Origin: Eubacterium sp.
Lineage (GTDB): Bacteria; Bacillota; Clostridia; Lachnospirales; Lachnospiraceae
DNA: 64,000 nt
Direction of reading: 5' to 3'
Assembly: GCA_017420535.1 (NCBI GenBank)
Contig: JAFOIV010000113.1
Location: 1 to 64,000 of the forward strand
The notes beneath the pieces are model-generated. The model saw only the letters and a list, made by a program, of their open reading frames with translations, did no database searches and was not told where the DNA came from. Shown here one piece after another: positions 41,622 through 51,032 of this stretch (the stretch's first letter is position 1; every line of letters starts with the position of its first letter). The translations under genes and the position numbers were made by a program.

Positions 41622-44339
41622 ATGGGATTTTTCAGCAGTTTAAAAGAGAAAATTCCGCTTTTTAATATGTTTGGCAACAAAGGTCCTAAAAAAAGTCAGG
41701 TTGAACTTCAATTTGACAGAGCTATGAATCTTTTTGAAAATGCCAGCTCAGAAGAAGCAGTTGAGACTCTTGAAAAGGTTGTTGACACAGGAATTGTGGA
41801 TCCAACATATACACAGATAAGTATTGATTCCCTTAAGATTCTTGGAGAATTCTATGAAAAGGGAACGTACAGAAATGCCCACATAGATAAGGACGAAGGT
41901 AAGGCTGCTACATATTATGAGAAATGTGTAAATCTTACCAAAGATGGAGATATGACATACAAGGTAGCTAAGATGTACCTGGATGTTCAGAATTTCTCAA
42001 AGGCCATCACACATTTTGAGAAAGCTGCTGAAAGAGGAATCAAAGCATCTTATATGAATCTTGGCTCTATCTATGAAAATGGACTTTCAAGAATAGATCA
42101 GTATGGTAATAAGTCGGAATTCGTTGTTCCGGTTGATTATGACAAGGCTATGCTCTGGTATAAGAAGCTGGCTGATATGGGCGATGAGAAAGCTAAAGCA
42201 GCTTATGACAGAGTTGAATATGCTTCAACTCATACTGATAGTCTTGAATTTGAAGAAAAGGACAGACTTTATACTGATAAGGCTGAACAGAGAAGAGCAA
42301 AGGGTAAGGAACCTCGTTATAATGCTATCGATCCTGCAAAGCTTCAGTATCAGTATACATACGTACATAACCAGGTTGATGGTTTCATTCATAAGCTTCC
42401 TAAGGATTGGGTAAAAACAATCAATGAGGAAACAGATGAAGAATACTATGCACCAAGTATTACATATAAGGATTTCGCTATATATGTAAGTTATGACAGT
42501 ATTCCAAGGGACTCTAAGAAGACTCTTGAAAATTATCTTAGATATTGTAATGATGCCTTTGATGAAGAATTAACATTAAAGCCATATATTACAGAATTTG
42601 CTGATGGTATCTGCACAACATTCTATCATAAGGGTATGAATAAGGGCGTTGTTACATTTGCATTCTATGAAGGCAGACGTCTTGCATGTATGAGATTCAT
42701 ATGTGCTACCATGGAGATCATTGAGCAGTACGAAGAGATCATCTTCGAAACAGCAAATTCATTTGCATTCGTAGCACCTACTCGTGTAAGTGATACAAGT
42801 CTTAACCGTAAGGATAATCAGTATTATAGTGAAGCAACATATTGCTACTATCTTGAAGATTATGAAGGCGCCATGACAGCTGCTAAGCAGGCTCTTAAGC
42901 TTGGTAGTATCAAAGCTTCATATCTTCTTATCGATCTTTATTATGATAAGGATTCACCATACTATGATATTGAAAAGACAATAAGTTATGCTCAGCAACT
43001 TTTCGAAGCTACTAAAGATCCAGATCTTGCCTTCTTAGTTGGTAATATCTACGATCAGCAGCAGAAAGAATATGATAAGGCTCTTACCTGGTATGAAACA
43101 GCTGAGAGACTTGGACATAAGAGAGTTGCTTTCTATCTTGGTAGATTCTATTATTATGGAATACTTCGTACTAAGAGAGATGGTATCAAGGCTCTTAAAT
43201 ATTTTGAAGAAGCTAAGAACAATGGTATCCTTGAAGCTGATGCTTATATCAATGATATCAAGAATCTTCATGGTGAAGATCTTCAGGCATCTGTTGATAA
43301 ATGGGAAAGAGCTGTTCAGGCAGGAAGTGCTGCTACAGCCTTAAAGGTTGCCCTTTATAAGCAGAGTCAGGTGTTCTATATTTCTACAAATTATGAAATT
43401 GAAAAAGCTTTCCTTGAAGCACTTGGACTTGGTTCTGTTCAGGCAGCTTATGAACTGGGTAAGATTTATGAGAGACAGGAATCTGCTCCTGATTTCACAG
43501 GCGAAAAGAAGAGTATGACATACTTTGAAAGAGCCTTTGATAATAAGTATGAAGATTTCGATAAGGAAAATCTCTTCAAGGTTATCCAGCATAAGGAAAC
43601 AAAGGGAGCTACAACAGAAGAACTTATCAATCTTTATATGCAGAACGCAGCCATGGCATATGTTCCTGCAGTTGATAAGATTGTAGAACTTGTTAAATAT
43701 CAGACTCCACAGATCAAAGAACTTTATTTAAGACTTATCGATCTTGCAGAGACTGGTGATGATAATGCTATTATTTCAATGCATAAGCTGGAGCTTACAT
43801 ATCCTGAACTTGTTATCGTTCAGCCTGTTGATGGACAGAAGGTAATAGAGAATAAGTTCTTCAGAATGCTTATTCCAAGAGAATGTACAGCTCAGATTGA
43901 TGATGACGGAGGTAGCATCAAGCTGGCGGATTCAGTTATTGAATTTGCAGTTGCAGAACTTCCAGTAAAGGTTGATTCAGAAGATGATTATCTTAAGATC
44001 TACAAGCTGATCCTTTCTGAATATCTTCCACAGGAAAGCGCAGAGATCATCATTGCTAATTCACGTATGATTGGTTCTGGTATTAAGGAATCTAAGGATA
44101 ATGTTCATTCATTCAGCATTCTCCTTATCAGTGCTCATAACCAGTATCTCTTCAAACTTAGTTCTAGGGACCGTCGTCAGATGATCCAGTTTAAGGGTGA
44201 AGTTACAAAGATGGCTAAATCTCTTGTTGAAACAGGTGAGATTTATGTATCATCAGATGGAACAAGAAGAAATATCGGTCTTTCTGTAATGCTTAAATCT
44301 AATGAAGGTGGATTCCTTTCACTTGGCAAAAGCGAATAA
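41622..44339 (+). CDS. Large Sel1/TPR-repeat protein with unknown C-terminal domain
   Basis: 905 residues from ATG 41622 (GGAGG eight bases upstream; the earlier ATG overlaps that site). Residues about 30-200 and 400-710 contain Sel1-like repeats, e.g. FSKAITHFEKAAERGIKASYMNLGSIYENG, DYDKAMLWYKKLADMGDEKAKAAY, DKALTWYETAERLGHKRVAFYLGRFYYYG. Between them (about 245-390) and at the end (about 735-890) lie two related-looking alpha/beta domains (DWVKTINEETDEEYYAPSI and KFFRMLIPRECTAQIDDD) that resemble each other in pattern. No signal peptide. A scaffold role is likely; codon use suggests high expression. Confidence 0.65.
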   Translation: MGFFSSLKEKIPLFNMFGNKGPKKSQVELQFDRAMNLFENASSEEAVETLEKVVDTGIVDPTYTQISIDSLKILGEFYEKGTYRNAHIDKDEGKAATYYEKCVNLTKDGDMTYKVAKMYLDVQNFSKAITHFEKAAERGIKASYMNLGSIYENGLSRIDQYGNKSEFVVPVDYDKAMLWYKKLADMGDEKAKAAYDRVEYASTHTDSLEFEEKDRLYTDKAEQRRAKGKEPRYNAIDPAKLQYQYTYVHNQVDGFIHKLPKDWVKTINEETDEEYYAPSITYKDFAIYVSYDSIPRDSKKTLENYLRYCNDAFDEELTLKPYITEFADGICTTFYHKGMNKGVVTFAFYEGRRLACMRFICATMEIIEQYEEIIFETANSFAFVAPTRVSDTSLNRKDNQYYSEATYCYYLEDYEGAMTAAKQALKLGSIKASYLLIDLYYDKDSPYYDIEKTISYAQQLFEATKDPDLAFLVGNIYDQQQKEYDKALTWYETAERLGHKRVAFYLGRFYYYGILRTKRDGIKALKYFEEAKNNGILEADAYINDIKNLHGEDLQASVDKWERAVQAGSAATALKVALYKQSQVFYISTNYEIEKAFLEALGLGSVQAAYELGKIYERQESAPDFTGEKKSMTYFERAFDNKYEDFDKENLFKVIQHKETKGATTEELINLYMQNAAMAYVPAVDKIVELVKYQTPQIKELYLRLIDLAETGDDNAIISMHKLELTYPELVIVQPVDGQKVIENKFFRMLIPRECTAQIDDDGGSIKLADSVIEFAVAELPVKVDSEDDYLKIYKLILSEYLPQESAEIIIANSRMIGSGIKESKDNVHSFSILLISAHNQYLFKLSSRDRRQMIQFKGEVTKMAKSLVETGEIYVSSDGTRRNIGLSVMLKSNEGGFLSLGKSE

Positions 44340-44351
44340 ATAGTGTATAAT
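44323..44351 (+). promoter_or_regulatory. Promoter of the riboflavin operon
   Basis: TTGGCA (44323-44328) inside the end of the upstream gene, 17 bases, TATAAT (44346-44351). The 15 bases 44337-44351 (TAAATAGTGTATAAT) recur exactly at 54472-54486 before the LOG gene. Transcription would start near 44358, giving a leader that carries the FMN aptamer. Confidence 0.65.
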
Positions 44352-44353
44352 AA

Positions 44354-44389
44354 CTGAGGTTCATGAAAATCATGGACCTCAGATTTTTA
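44354..44389 (+). terminator. Terminator of the Sel1/TPR-like gene, overlapping the rib start site
   Basis: CTGAGGTTCATG pairs with CATGGACCTCAG (44354-44365, 44371-44382), followed by ATTTTTAT. The rib transcript should begin inside the left arm and so escape it. Confidence 0.7.
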
Positions 44390-44408
44390 TTGTTAAAAAA
44401 CTAAATAA

Positions 44409-44526
44409 TATTCGGGGCAGGGTGAAATTCCCGACCGGCGGTATTAAGACTTGATCTTTAAGCCCGCGAGAGTGATCTGATTTGGTGAGATTCCAAAGCC
44501 GACAGTAAAGTCTGGATGGGAGAATA
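44409..44526 (+). ncRNA. FMN riboswitch (RFN element)
   Basis: Contains the conserved RFN core: GGGGCAGGGTGAAATTCCCG at 44414-44433, ACCGGCGGTA, the AGCCCGCGAG segment, GATTCCAAAGCCGACAGT and the closing GGATGGGAGAA. Outer stem TATTC/GAATA pairs 44409-44413 with 44522-44526. Binding of FMN is known to stop expression of riboflavin genes; the terminator at 44558 and the ribD-ribE-ribBA-ribH operon follow. Confidence 0.95.
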
Positions 44527-44557
44527 GTGTGGCTTGCCATACATGTTTTTTTATGTG

Positions 44558-44584
44558 CTCCGGGGTTAGTCTCGGGGTTTTTTT
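44558..44584 (+). terminator. Riboswitch expression-platform terminator
   Basis: CTCCGGGG/TCTCGGGG (44558-44565, 44570-44577) pairs through G-C and G-U pairs around a TTAG loop and is followed by a seven-T run, 58 bases before ribD. It would form when FMN is bound. Confidence 0.7.
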
Positions 44585-44642
44585 GTTTTCTTTGTTGTAA
44601 AGTCTCAAGACTTTAAGTGTAGGCTAAAAAGGAGATGTTAAT

Positions 44643-45743
44643 ATGGCTTTTGAAAGAAAGTATATGGAAAGGGCGATTGAACTTGCAAAGAAAGGTAAGG
44701 GTGCTGTTGATCCAAACCCTCTTGTAGGTGCAGTCATTGTTAAAGATGGGAAAATAATCGGCGAGGGTTATCATCATAAATATGGTGATCTTCATGCAGA
44801 AAGAGATGCATTTCAGTCTCTTAAGGAAAGTGCTGAAGGTGCCGAGATGTATGTGACTATGGAACCATGCTGTCATCAGGGAAAACAGCCTCCATGCACA
44901 GAAGCAATCGTTGAAAATAAGATAAAGAGAGTATTTGTGGGATCAGATGATCCTAATCCTTTAGTATCAGGTAAGGGAATCTGGTATTTAAGACAGCAGG
45001 GTGTGGAAGTTTTCACACATGCTATGAAGGAAGAATGTGATGAATTAAACAGAGTATTCTTCCATTACATTACAACTAAAAAACCATATGTGGTGCTTAA
45101 ATATGCCATGACAATGGATGGCAAGATCTGCACAAGATCTGGAAAGAGTCGTTTTATCACAAATGAATTATCCAGAAATATGGTTCAGGAAATGCGTAAA
45201 GAATTACCAGCTATAATGGTAGGAATTGGAACCGTACTTTATGACGACCCTCAGTTAACCTGTAGAATTGAAGGAGGCAGAAATCCTATTAGGATAATAG
45301 CTGATAGTAATCTTATGATACCTATCAAGTCTAAGGTGGTTCAGACAGCAAAGCAGATCAAGACCTTTGTTGCTACTACTGAAAAGATGAAGGAGCAAAA
45401 GAAAGATAAGATCAAGAGACTCGAAGATTTAGGAGTATTTATCCTTTTAATCCCAGAGAAAGATGGTCATGTAGATCTTTCAATCCTTATGGAAAAACTT
45501 GGAATGATGAAGGTAAATGGTATCCTTCTTGAAGGTGGCGGAACTCTTAACTGGGGAATGTTAAGAGAAGGCTTAGTTCAGGAAGTAAGAACATTTACAG
45601 CTCCTAAGATCTTTGGTGGAGAAAAAGCTAAAACACCTGTTGATGGAGAAGGAATTTCAGAAGTTGACAGTGCGGCCTTAGGCGAATTGATCGAATTAAA
45701 GGCTTTAGATAAAGATATTTACGCCAGATATATTCTTAAATGA
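44643..45743 (+). CDS. ribD: Bifunctional diaminohydroxyphosphoribosylaminopyrimidine deaminase / reductase
   Basis: 366 residues. N-terminal deaminase (1-145) with zinc ligands in LHAERDA and EPCCHQGKQPPC; C-terminal reductase (about 150-366) with KPYVVLKYAMTMDGKI, IMVGIGTVLYDDPQLT and LLEGGGTLNWGML. It catalyses the second and third steps of riboflavin synthesis from GTP. AAAAGGAGAT precedes the ATG. First gene after the FMN riboswitch; ribE starts nine bases after the stop. Confidence 0.96.
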   Translation: MAFERKYMERAIELAKKGKGAVDPNPLVGAVIVKDGKIIGEGYHHKYGDLHAERDAFQSLKESAEGAEMYVTMEPCCHQGKQPPCTEAIVENKIKRVFVGSDDPNPLVSGKGIWYLRQQGVEVFTHAMKEECDELNRVFFHYITTKKPYVVLKYAMTMDGKICTRSGKSRFITNELSRNMVQEMRKELPAIMVGIGTVLYDDPQLTCRIEGGRNPIRIIADSNLMIPIKSKVVQTAKQIKTFVATTEKMKEQKKDKIKRLEDLGVFILLIPEKDGHVDLSILMEKLGMMKVNGILLEGGGTLNWGMLREGLVQEVRTFTAPKIFGGEKAKTPVDGEGISEVDSAALGELIELKALDKDIYARYILK

Positions 45744-45751
45744 GGTAAAGA

Positions 45752-46405
45752 ATGTTCACAGGAATTATAGAAGAAAAAGGAAGAATAGAAGCTATAAAGC
45801 AGGGTGCAAAGTCAGCAGTCCTTACTATCAGAGCTGAACACATTTTAGATGATGTGAGAATTGGTGATTCTGTGGCAGTAAATGGAGTTTGTCTTACGGC
45901 AACTACTGTAGGAAGCAATTATTTTACGGCTGATGTTATGGCTGAAACCTTAAGAAGATCTTCACTTGGAAGTCTTAAAGCCGGAAGTGAAGTCAATCTT
46001 GAAAGGGCTATGGCTATGGGCGGCCGCTTTGGAGGTCATATAGTTTCAGGGCATATTGATGGAACAGGAACAATAAGATCAATGACTAAAGAAGATAATG
46101 CAGTCTGGGTCACAATTGAAGCAGACACCTCTATTCTTGATCTAATAGTTGAGAAGGGGTCCATTGCTATTGACGGCATCAGTCTTACAGTTGCAGCAGT
46201 GGATGAAACATCATTTTCTGTATCCCTTATCCCTCATACAGGTAAGGAAACAACTCTTCTTAGCAAAAAGCCTGGGGATATAGTAAATCTTGAGAATGAT
46301 ATTGTTGGTAAATATATTGAAAAACTAATGAAAAAAACTGAAAGTACTTCTAAGAAGGAAAGTGGTCTAACTGCTTCATTTCTTATGGAGAACGGATTCT
46401 TATAA
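45752..46405 (+). CDS. ribE: Riboflavin synthase alpha subunit
   Basis: 217 residues with the internal duplication of lumazine-binding domains: MFTGIIEEKGRIEAI and GDSVAVNGVCLTATT in the first, GGHIVSGHIDGTGTI and GSIAIDGISLTVAAVD in the second. It dismutates two lumazine molecules to riboflavin and the pyrimidine intermediate. The C-terminal tail (about 190-217) is longer and basic. Operon gene two. Confidence 0.95.
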   Translation: MFTGIIEEKGRIEAIKQGAKSAVLTIRAEHILDDVRIGDSVAVNGVCLTATTVGSNYFTADVMAETLRRSSLGSLKAGSEVNLERAMAMGGRFGGHIVSGHIDGTGTIRSMTKEDNAVWVTIEADTSILDLIVEKGSIAIDGISLTVAAVDETSFSVSLIPHTGKETTLLSKKPGDIVNLENDIVGKYIEKLMKKTESTSKKESGLTASFLMENGFL

Positions 46406-46432
46406 ATATTTGTTTTAATGAAAGGAACCAAG

Positions 46433-47644
46433 ATGTATAAGATTAACAGTATCGATGAAATACTCGAAGATATGAGACTTGGAAAACCTGTTGTCATCAT
46501 GGATGATGAGAACAGAGAAAATGAAGGCGATATCATTTTTGCAGCTGAATTTGCAACTACAGAGAATGTAAATTTCATGGCAAAATATGCAAGAGGACTG
46601 ATCTGCATGCCAATGGATGAAAGCTATTCAGACCTTTATAACCTTCCTCAGATGTGCATTACCAATACAGATAATCATTGCACAGCTTTCTCAGTTTCAA
46701 TAGACCATGTAAATACTACAACAGGTATATCAGCAGAAGAAAGAGGATATACAGCAAGAGTATTTGCAGAAGGAAAGGCTAAGCCGGAGGATTTCAGACG
46801 TCCAGGTCATATGTTCCCGCTTCTTAGTAAAGCTGGTGGTGTAATAGAAAGAAATGGACATACTGAAGCTACCGTAGATCTTTGCAGACTTGCCGGATTA
46901 AAGCCAGTAGGACTTTGCTGTGAGATCATGAAAGATGATGGAACTATGGCTCGTATGGAGGATCTGGTGGGATTTGCCAAAGAGCACGGACTTAAGATCA
47001 GTACTATTGAAAAGTTAGTTCAGTATCGTAAGGAACATGAGATATTTGTTGAAGAAGTATCTAAGGCAAAGCTTCCTACAAAGTACGGTAATTTTATTAT
47101 CCATGGATATGTAAATAAGCTCAATGGAGAGCACCATGTGGCTCTTACAATGGGTGATATAGATGACGGAAATCCTGTTCTTGTCAGAGTTCATTCTGAA
47201 TGTCTTACAGGAGATGCATTTGGATCTCTTAAATGTGACTGTGGTCAGCAGTTTGACGCAGCTATGAAGAAGATCGCATCTGAGGGAAGAGGCGTACTTC
47301 TTTATATGAGACAGGAAGGTAGAGGAATTGGCCTTATTAATAAAATCAAGGCCTATGCCCTTCAGGATGAGGGATATGACACAGTAGAAGCTAATCTTAA
47401 ATTAGGTTTCCCTGAGGATGCCCGTGATTATACAATCGGAACACAGATTCTTGTAGACCTGGGGGTTAGAAAGATGAGATTAATGACTAACAATCCTCTT
47501 AAGGTTTACGGACTTCAGGGATATAACCTGGATATAGTTGAAAGAGTTCCGCTTGAGGTAGCTCCATCTGTTTATGATCTTTTCTATCTTCAGACAAAGA
47601 AGGATAAGATGGGACATATACTTGATAATCTTGATGAAAAGTAA
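46433..47644 (+). CDS. ribBA: Bifunctional DHBP synthase / GTP cyclohydrolase II
   Basis: 403 residues from ATG 46433, six bases after AAAGGA (an upstream in-frame ATG lacks a site). DHBP synthase (1-205): [39 protein letters not shown] cyclohydrolase II (206-400): [22 protein letters not shown] with zinc Cys residues, [12 protein letters not shown] and MTNNPLKV. It supplies both precursors, dihydroxybutanone phosphate from ribulose-5-phosphate and the pyrimidine from GTP. Operon gene three. Confidence 0.96.
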   Translation: MYKINSIDEILEDMRLGKPVVIMDDENRENEGDIIFAAEFATTENVNFMAKYARGLICMPMDESYSDLYNLPQMCITNTDNHCTAFSVSIDHVNTTTGISAEERGYTARVFAEGKAKPEDFRRPGHMFPLLSKAGGVIERNGHTEATVDLCRLAGLKPVGLCCEIMKDDGTMARMEDLVGFAKEHGLKISTIEKLVQYRKEHEIFVEEVSKAKLPTKYGNFIIHGYVNKLNGEHHVALTMGDIDDGNPVLVRVHSECLTGDAFGSLKCDCGQQFDAAMKKIASEGRGVLLYMRQEGRGIGLINKIKAYALQDEGYDTVEANLKLGFPEDARDYTIGTQILVDLGVRKMRLMTNNPLKVYGLQGYNLDIVERVPLEVAPSVYDLFYLQTKKDKMGHILDNLDEK

Positions 47645-47662
47645 AAAAGGAGAATAAATTTT

Positions 47663-48124
47663 ATGAAGAAGATCGAAGGAAATGTAGTAGCAGAAGGAAT
47701 GAGAGTTGCGATTGTTGCTGCTCGTTTTAATGAATTTGTAGTTTCAAAGCTTATCGGTGGTGCTGAAGATGGACTTATCCGTCACGGCGTAAGAGAAGAT
47801 GATATTACTCTTTGCTGGGTACCAGGTGCATTTGAAATTCCATTAGTAGCTAAAAAGCTTGCTAAGTCAGGAAATTATGATGCTGTAATCTGCCTCGGAT
47901 GTGTTATCCGTGGTGAAACAAGCCATTATGACTATGTATGTAACGAAGTTTCTAAGGGAATCGCTCAGATCGAACTTGAATCAGGAATCCCAGTAATGTT
48001 CGGAATCCTTACAACTGATAATATTGAGCAGGCTGTACAGCGTGCTGGTACAAAGGCTGGAAATAAGGGATTTGATTGCGCTACAGGAGCTATTGAGATG
48101 GTGAATCTCATGAGACAGCTGTAA
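47663..48124 (+). CDS. ribH: 6,7-dimethyl-8-ribityllumazine synthase
   Basis: 153 residues: [56 protein letters not shown] and the C-terminal [18 protein letters not shown], all standard for the lumazine synthase icosahedral fold. It condenses the pyrimidine with DHBP. Codon use is strongly biased (CGT, CGC, AAC), consistent with abundant expression. AAAAAGGAG precedes the ATG by about ten bases. Confidence 0.96.
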   Translation: MKKIEGNVVAEGMRVAIVAARFNEFVVSKLIGGAEDGLIRHGVREDDITLCWVPGAFEIPLVAKKLAKSGNYDAVICLGCVIRGETSHYDYVCNEVSKGIAQIELESGIPVMFGILTTDNIEQAVQRAGTKAGNKGFDCATGAIEMVNLMRQL

Positions 48125-48125
48125 T

Positions 48126-48917
48126 ATGAAGGATAAAAAAATCTTATTTTTTGATATTGATGGCACTCTTATAACGGATGATGAAAGAAGAATCCTGCCG
48201 GAAGATACAAAAGAAGCATTAAAAAAAGCAAAAGAAAATGGATGCTTATTATTTATCAATACAGGCAGGGTATTCTCAAATGTAGAAGACTATATCAAAG
48301 AAGGATTTGATGGTCTTATCTGTGGATGTGGAACCTATATTGTGTATCATGATGAAGTTTTATTGCATCATAAACAGACCATAGAGAAATGTCGTGAAAT
48401 AGCTTTAGTGTGTAGAGAAACGGGTATGGAGGCTATATTTGAATACGCTGACAGATCCTGTTATGACAAAACTCTGAAAATGGATTACATTAAGGATCTT
48501 ATAGGATACTTTAAAGATAATAAGAGATGGGTTGTTGATGATATCGATAGCCCGGACTTTATCTTTGATAAATTATCTGCATTTTATGGTGCCAGTAGTG
48601 ATCTTAAGGGTTTTAGAGAATATATTGAAAAGGAATGGACTTATATTGATAGAGAAGGAAATTTCTGTGAGATAGAACCTAAGGGATTTTCTAAGGCTTC
48701 AGGTATAAAATTTTTGACAGAGCATTTTGGTATTCCAGAAGAAAATGTATATGTTTTTGGTGACAGCAATAATGATCTGGAGATGCTTGGAACAGTTAAA
48801 AATTCAGTTGCAATGGGAAATGCTACTATTGCTTGTAAAGAGATAGCTTCATATGTTACAACTAAAGTAGATTGTGGCGGAATTTCCAATGCGTTAAAAC
48901 ATTTTGGCCTTATCTGA
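48126..48917 (+). CDS. Cof-type HAD hydrolase
   Basis: 263 residues: HAD motif I FFDIDGTLI (8-16), motif II INTGR, Lys in KGFSKASGIKFL and motif III FGDSNNDLEMLGTVKNSVAMGNA, with a C2-type cap of the Cof family. These remove phosphate from sugar phosphates or cofactors. The ATG follows the ribH stop by one base, so it is the fifth gene of the riboflavin operon. Some Cof-type HADs dephosphorylate the pyrimidine intermediate (ARPP) of riboflavin synthesis, a step otherwise unassigned here; that role is inference from position. Confidence 0.85.
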   Translation: MKDKKILFFDIDGTLITDDERRILPEDTKEALKKAKENGCLLFINTGRVFSNVEDYIKEGFDGLICGCGTYIVYHDEVLLHHKQTIEKCREIALVCRETGMEAIFEYADRSCYDKTLKMDYIKDLIGYFKDNKRWVVDDIDSPDFIFDKLSAFYGASSDLKGFREYIEKEWTYIDREGNFCEIEPKGFSKASGIKFLTEHFGIPEENVYVFGDSNNDLEMLGTVKNSVAMGNATIACKEIASYVTTKVDCGGISNALKHFGLI

Positions 48918-48954
48918 TTAATTCGATACTTGCTTATATGATGAGGGGTGGAAT

Positions 48955-49923
48955 ATGAAAATATATGATGATGAAGAGCAAAAGAGAAAAGACGAAGAAG
49001 ATAGAAGGCTTATAGAAGAATATCAGCGAAAAAAAGAAGAGATGGACAGAGCCGAGGAATTAAAAGAGGCTGAATTAAGAAAAAACCATGGCAGAGGAGA
49101 AGATGATTCACCTTATGGCCTGGGTTTTGAAGTAAGTAAAGATATGGGATTTTTGGACCAGTTTCTTACTTCCCTGATAAAACCTAAAAAACTCCTGGGG
49201 TTAGCTCAGCTTTCAGCTGGTAAATTCATCAAATATCTGGTAGTGATGGCTTTATTCCTTTCATTTATGACCTATGTTGTCCCAGTGGCTGCTACCATTA
49301 CTGGATTTAAGGGATTTAATCATCTTTTTAAAGAAAGCATGCCTCAATTTAAGGCAGAAAATGATACTCTTACTGCGGATGATAAATTTAAGCTTAATCT
49401 GTCAGGGTTTACTGTAGTTATGGACACATCAGAACCTACAGTAGATGTTAAAAAATTAGATGGATCAGGACTTTATATAACCATTGGAAGTAAGAATATT
49501 GAAATGATCCTGCTTCAGAGTGGTATGAGTCAGAAAATCTACACATATCCAGTGGGAGTGATATTCTATAATGGTGTTACAAATGATACCTTTGTTGAGG
49601 CAATACCTGAGATATATATGGTATTAGGATTTAGCTTCCTGTTTATGGCTGTATTAAATATCTTAAAATATCTGATATGGGCATTTATATATTCAATATT
49701 TGCCTGGGCATTAGTAAAGAGAACGGATCTGCATCTTGATTATTGGGATGCATTTAGACTGGCATTTTATGCCGGCACCTGGGGTATGATACTTCCAAAT
49801 GTCAATATGGCATTAGGTTATATCATCCCACCAATTTTAATCTTTATTGCCGGTATATTTATATCTTTAAGATTTATCAGTATCAGTGCAAGTCCTTATG
49901 TTAGAAATGAAATCCAGGATTAA
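48955..49923 (+). CDS. DUF1189-like membrane protein
   Basis: 322 residues. A charged coiled N-terminus (1-45, Glu/Lys/Arg-rich) precedes a first membrane segment (about 92-115), an external domain (about 118-220) and four further spans to the end. The pattern and the FWDAFRLAFYAGT-like segment (YWDAFRLAFYAGTWG) resemble DUF1189. Function unknown. GAGGGGTGG lies about six bases before the ATG. Its last 57 bases overlap the end of the convergent CYTH gene. Confidence 0.6.
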   Translation: MKIYDDEEQKRKDEEDRRLIEEYQRKKEEMDRAEELKEAELRKNHGRGEDDSPYGLGFEVSKDMGFLDQFLTSLIKPKKLLGLAQLSAGKFIKYLVVMALFLSFMTYVVPVAATITGFKGFNHLFKESMPQFKAENDTLTADDKFKLNLSGFTVVMDTSEPTVDVKKLDGSGLYITIGSKNIEMILLQSGMSQKIYTYPVGVIFYNGVTNDTFVEAIPEIYMVLGFSFLFMAVLNILKYLIWAFIYSIFAWALVKRTDLHLDYWDAFRLAFYAGTWGMILPNVNMALGYIIPPILIFIAGIFISLRFISISASPYVRNEIQD

Positions 49924-50373
49924 GGATTTGTCCATACGACTTAAAGATGAATTTTGATATGAACCATCACCTGTAACCTCTCTGTCTATAAAGGCAGGGG
50001 GGTTATATTTGTTTGCAGCTTCTTCAGTAGGGAATTCTACTTCTGCATAGATAAGTCCATCAAATAATCCATGAAAGATGTCTAATTCTATGGTAAGACC
50101 GTCTTTTTCAGGAATCTTATATCTGGTTTTTTCGATGACATTTCCTTCGGATTTTTTTAGAAGATTATTAAACTGATCTTCAGTGATCATAAATTCGTGT
50201 TCTTCTCTCTTAAGAAGACCACTTGATTTTATAGTAAGATAATACTTATCGTCAGACTTCCTGCATCTTATAACAGGATCTGTACAGATATAGGCCTGGG
50301 TTACCTCTTTTTTTTCGTATTTTTCTAAGTCGTGAGGGAGCATTTTAACCAAAAATTTACGTTCAATTTCCAC
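49867..50373 (-). CDS. CYTH-domain protein (triphosphate tunnel metalloenzyme family)
   Basis: 168 residues beginning VEIERKFLV, the ExExK-type motif of CYTH proteins, with further tunnel residues in VIRCRKSDDKYYLTIKS, EKTRYKI, IELDIFHG and YAEVEFPTEE. The family hydrolyses inorganic triphosphate or makes cAMP; short bacterial forms are usually triphosphatases. The start is GTG at 50373: GGAGG lies nine bases upstream and it puts the ExExK motif at the N-terminus. The longer frame to 50445 has no ribosome site. Confidence 0.85.
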   Translation of the reverse strand: MEIERKFLVKMLPHDLEKYEKKEVTQAYICTDPVIRCRKSDDKYYLTIKSSGLLKREEHEFMITEDQFNNLLKKSEGNVIEKTRYKIPEKDGLTIELDIFHGLFDGLIYAEVEFPTEEAANKYNPPAFIDREVTGDGSYQNSSLSRMDKSLILDFISNIRTCTDTDKS

Positions 50374-50472
50374 GCGATTATTCCTCCATTTAATTGAAAA
50401 AACTCTGGTATTATTATATACTATTCGTGCGTATTTTTTAAACATATAGTTTGTTGTATGGAGGGGATTGAT

Positions 50473-51027
50473 ATGAGTAAAGTATATGTTTTATTAGCAG
50501 AAGGTTTTGAAGAGGTTGAAGCTTTAACACCAGTTGATCTTTTAAGAAGAGCAGGTATTGAAGTTGTATTAGTTTCAATTACTGAGAAGATTGAAGTTAG
50601 AGGCGCAAGAAGAATTAATGTCATTTCAGACATTGGAATAGATGAATTAAAGGATGATGGAGATATGCTTATTCTTCCAGGTGGAATGCCTGGAACTAAT
50701 TATCTCAGGGACTCAGAGAAAGTTAGAGATGCAATCTTAAAGTATAATGAGCAGGGTAAGTATCTTGCAGCAATCTGTGCTGCACCTACTATTTATGGAG
50801 AAATGGGCCTTCTTAAGGGAAAGAAAGCTACATGTTATCCAGGAATGGAAGATGGATTAAAGGGAGCAACATTTACAGGCGATTATGCAAGTGTTGCAGT
50901 AGATGGAAATTTTATCACAAGCCGTGGTGTTGGTACGGCAATTGATTTCTCACTGGCTTTGATTGAGATTCTTTGTTCAAAGGAAAAGGCAGATGAGATA
51001 GCTAAAGCAGTTGTATATAAGAGGTAA
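50473..51027 (+). CDS. DJ-1/PfpI-family protein (YajL/DJ-1 type)
   Basis: 184 residues: VLLAEGFEEVEALTPVDLLRRAGIEV with the conserved Glu near residue 15-18, LPGGMPGTNYL and the nucleophile elbow AAICAAPTIYGE with Cys about 105, then GKKATCYPG and SRGVGTAIDFSLALIE. DJ-1/YajL proteins act as redox sensors and possibly as glyoxalase III or deglycases; the exact activity is debated. ATG 50473 is six bases after GGAGGGG, and murF follows by five bases. Confidence 0.9.
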   Translation: MSKVYVLLAEGFEEVEALTPVDLLRRAGIEVVLVSITEKIEVRGARRINVISDIGIDELKDDGDMLILPGGMPGTNYLRDSEKVRDAILKYNEQGKYLAAICAAPTIYGEMGLLKGKKATCYPGMEDGLKGATFTGDYASVAVDGNFITSRGVGTAIDFSLALIEILCSKEKADEIAKAVVYKR

Positions 51028-51032
51028 GCGGG

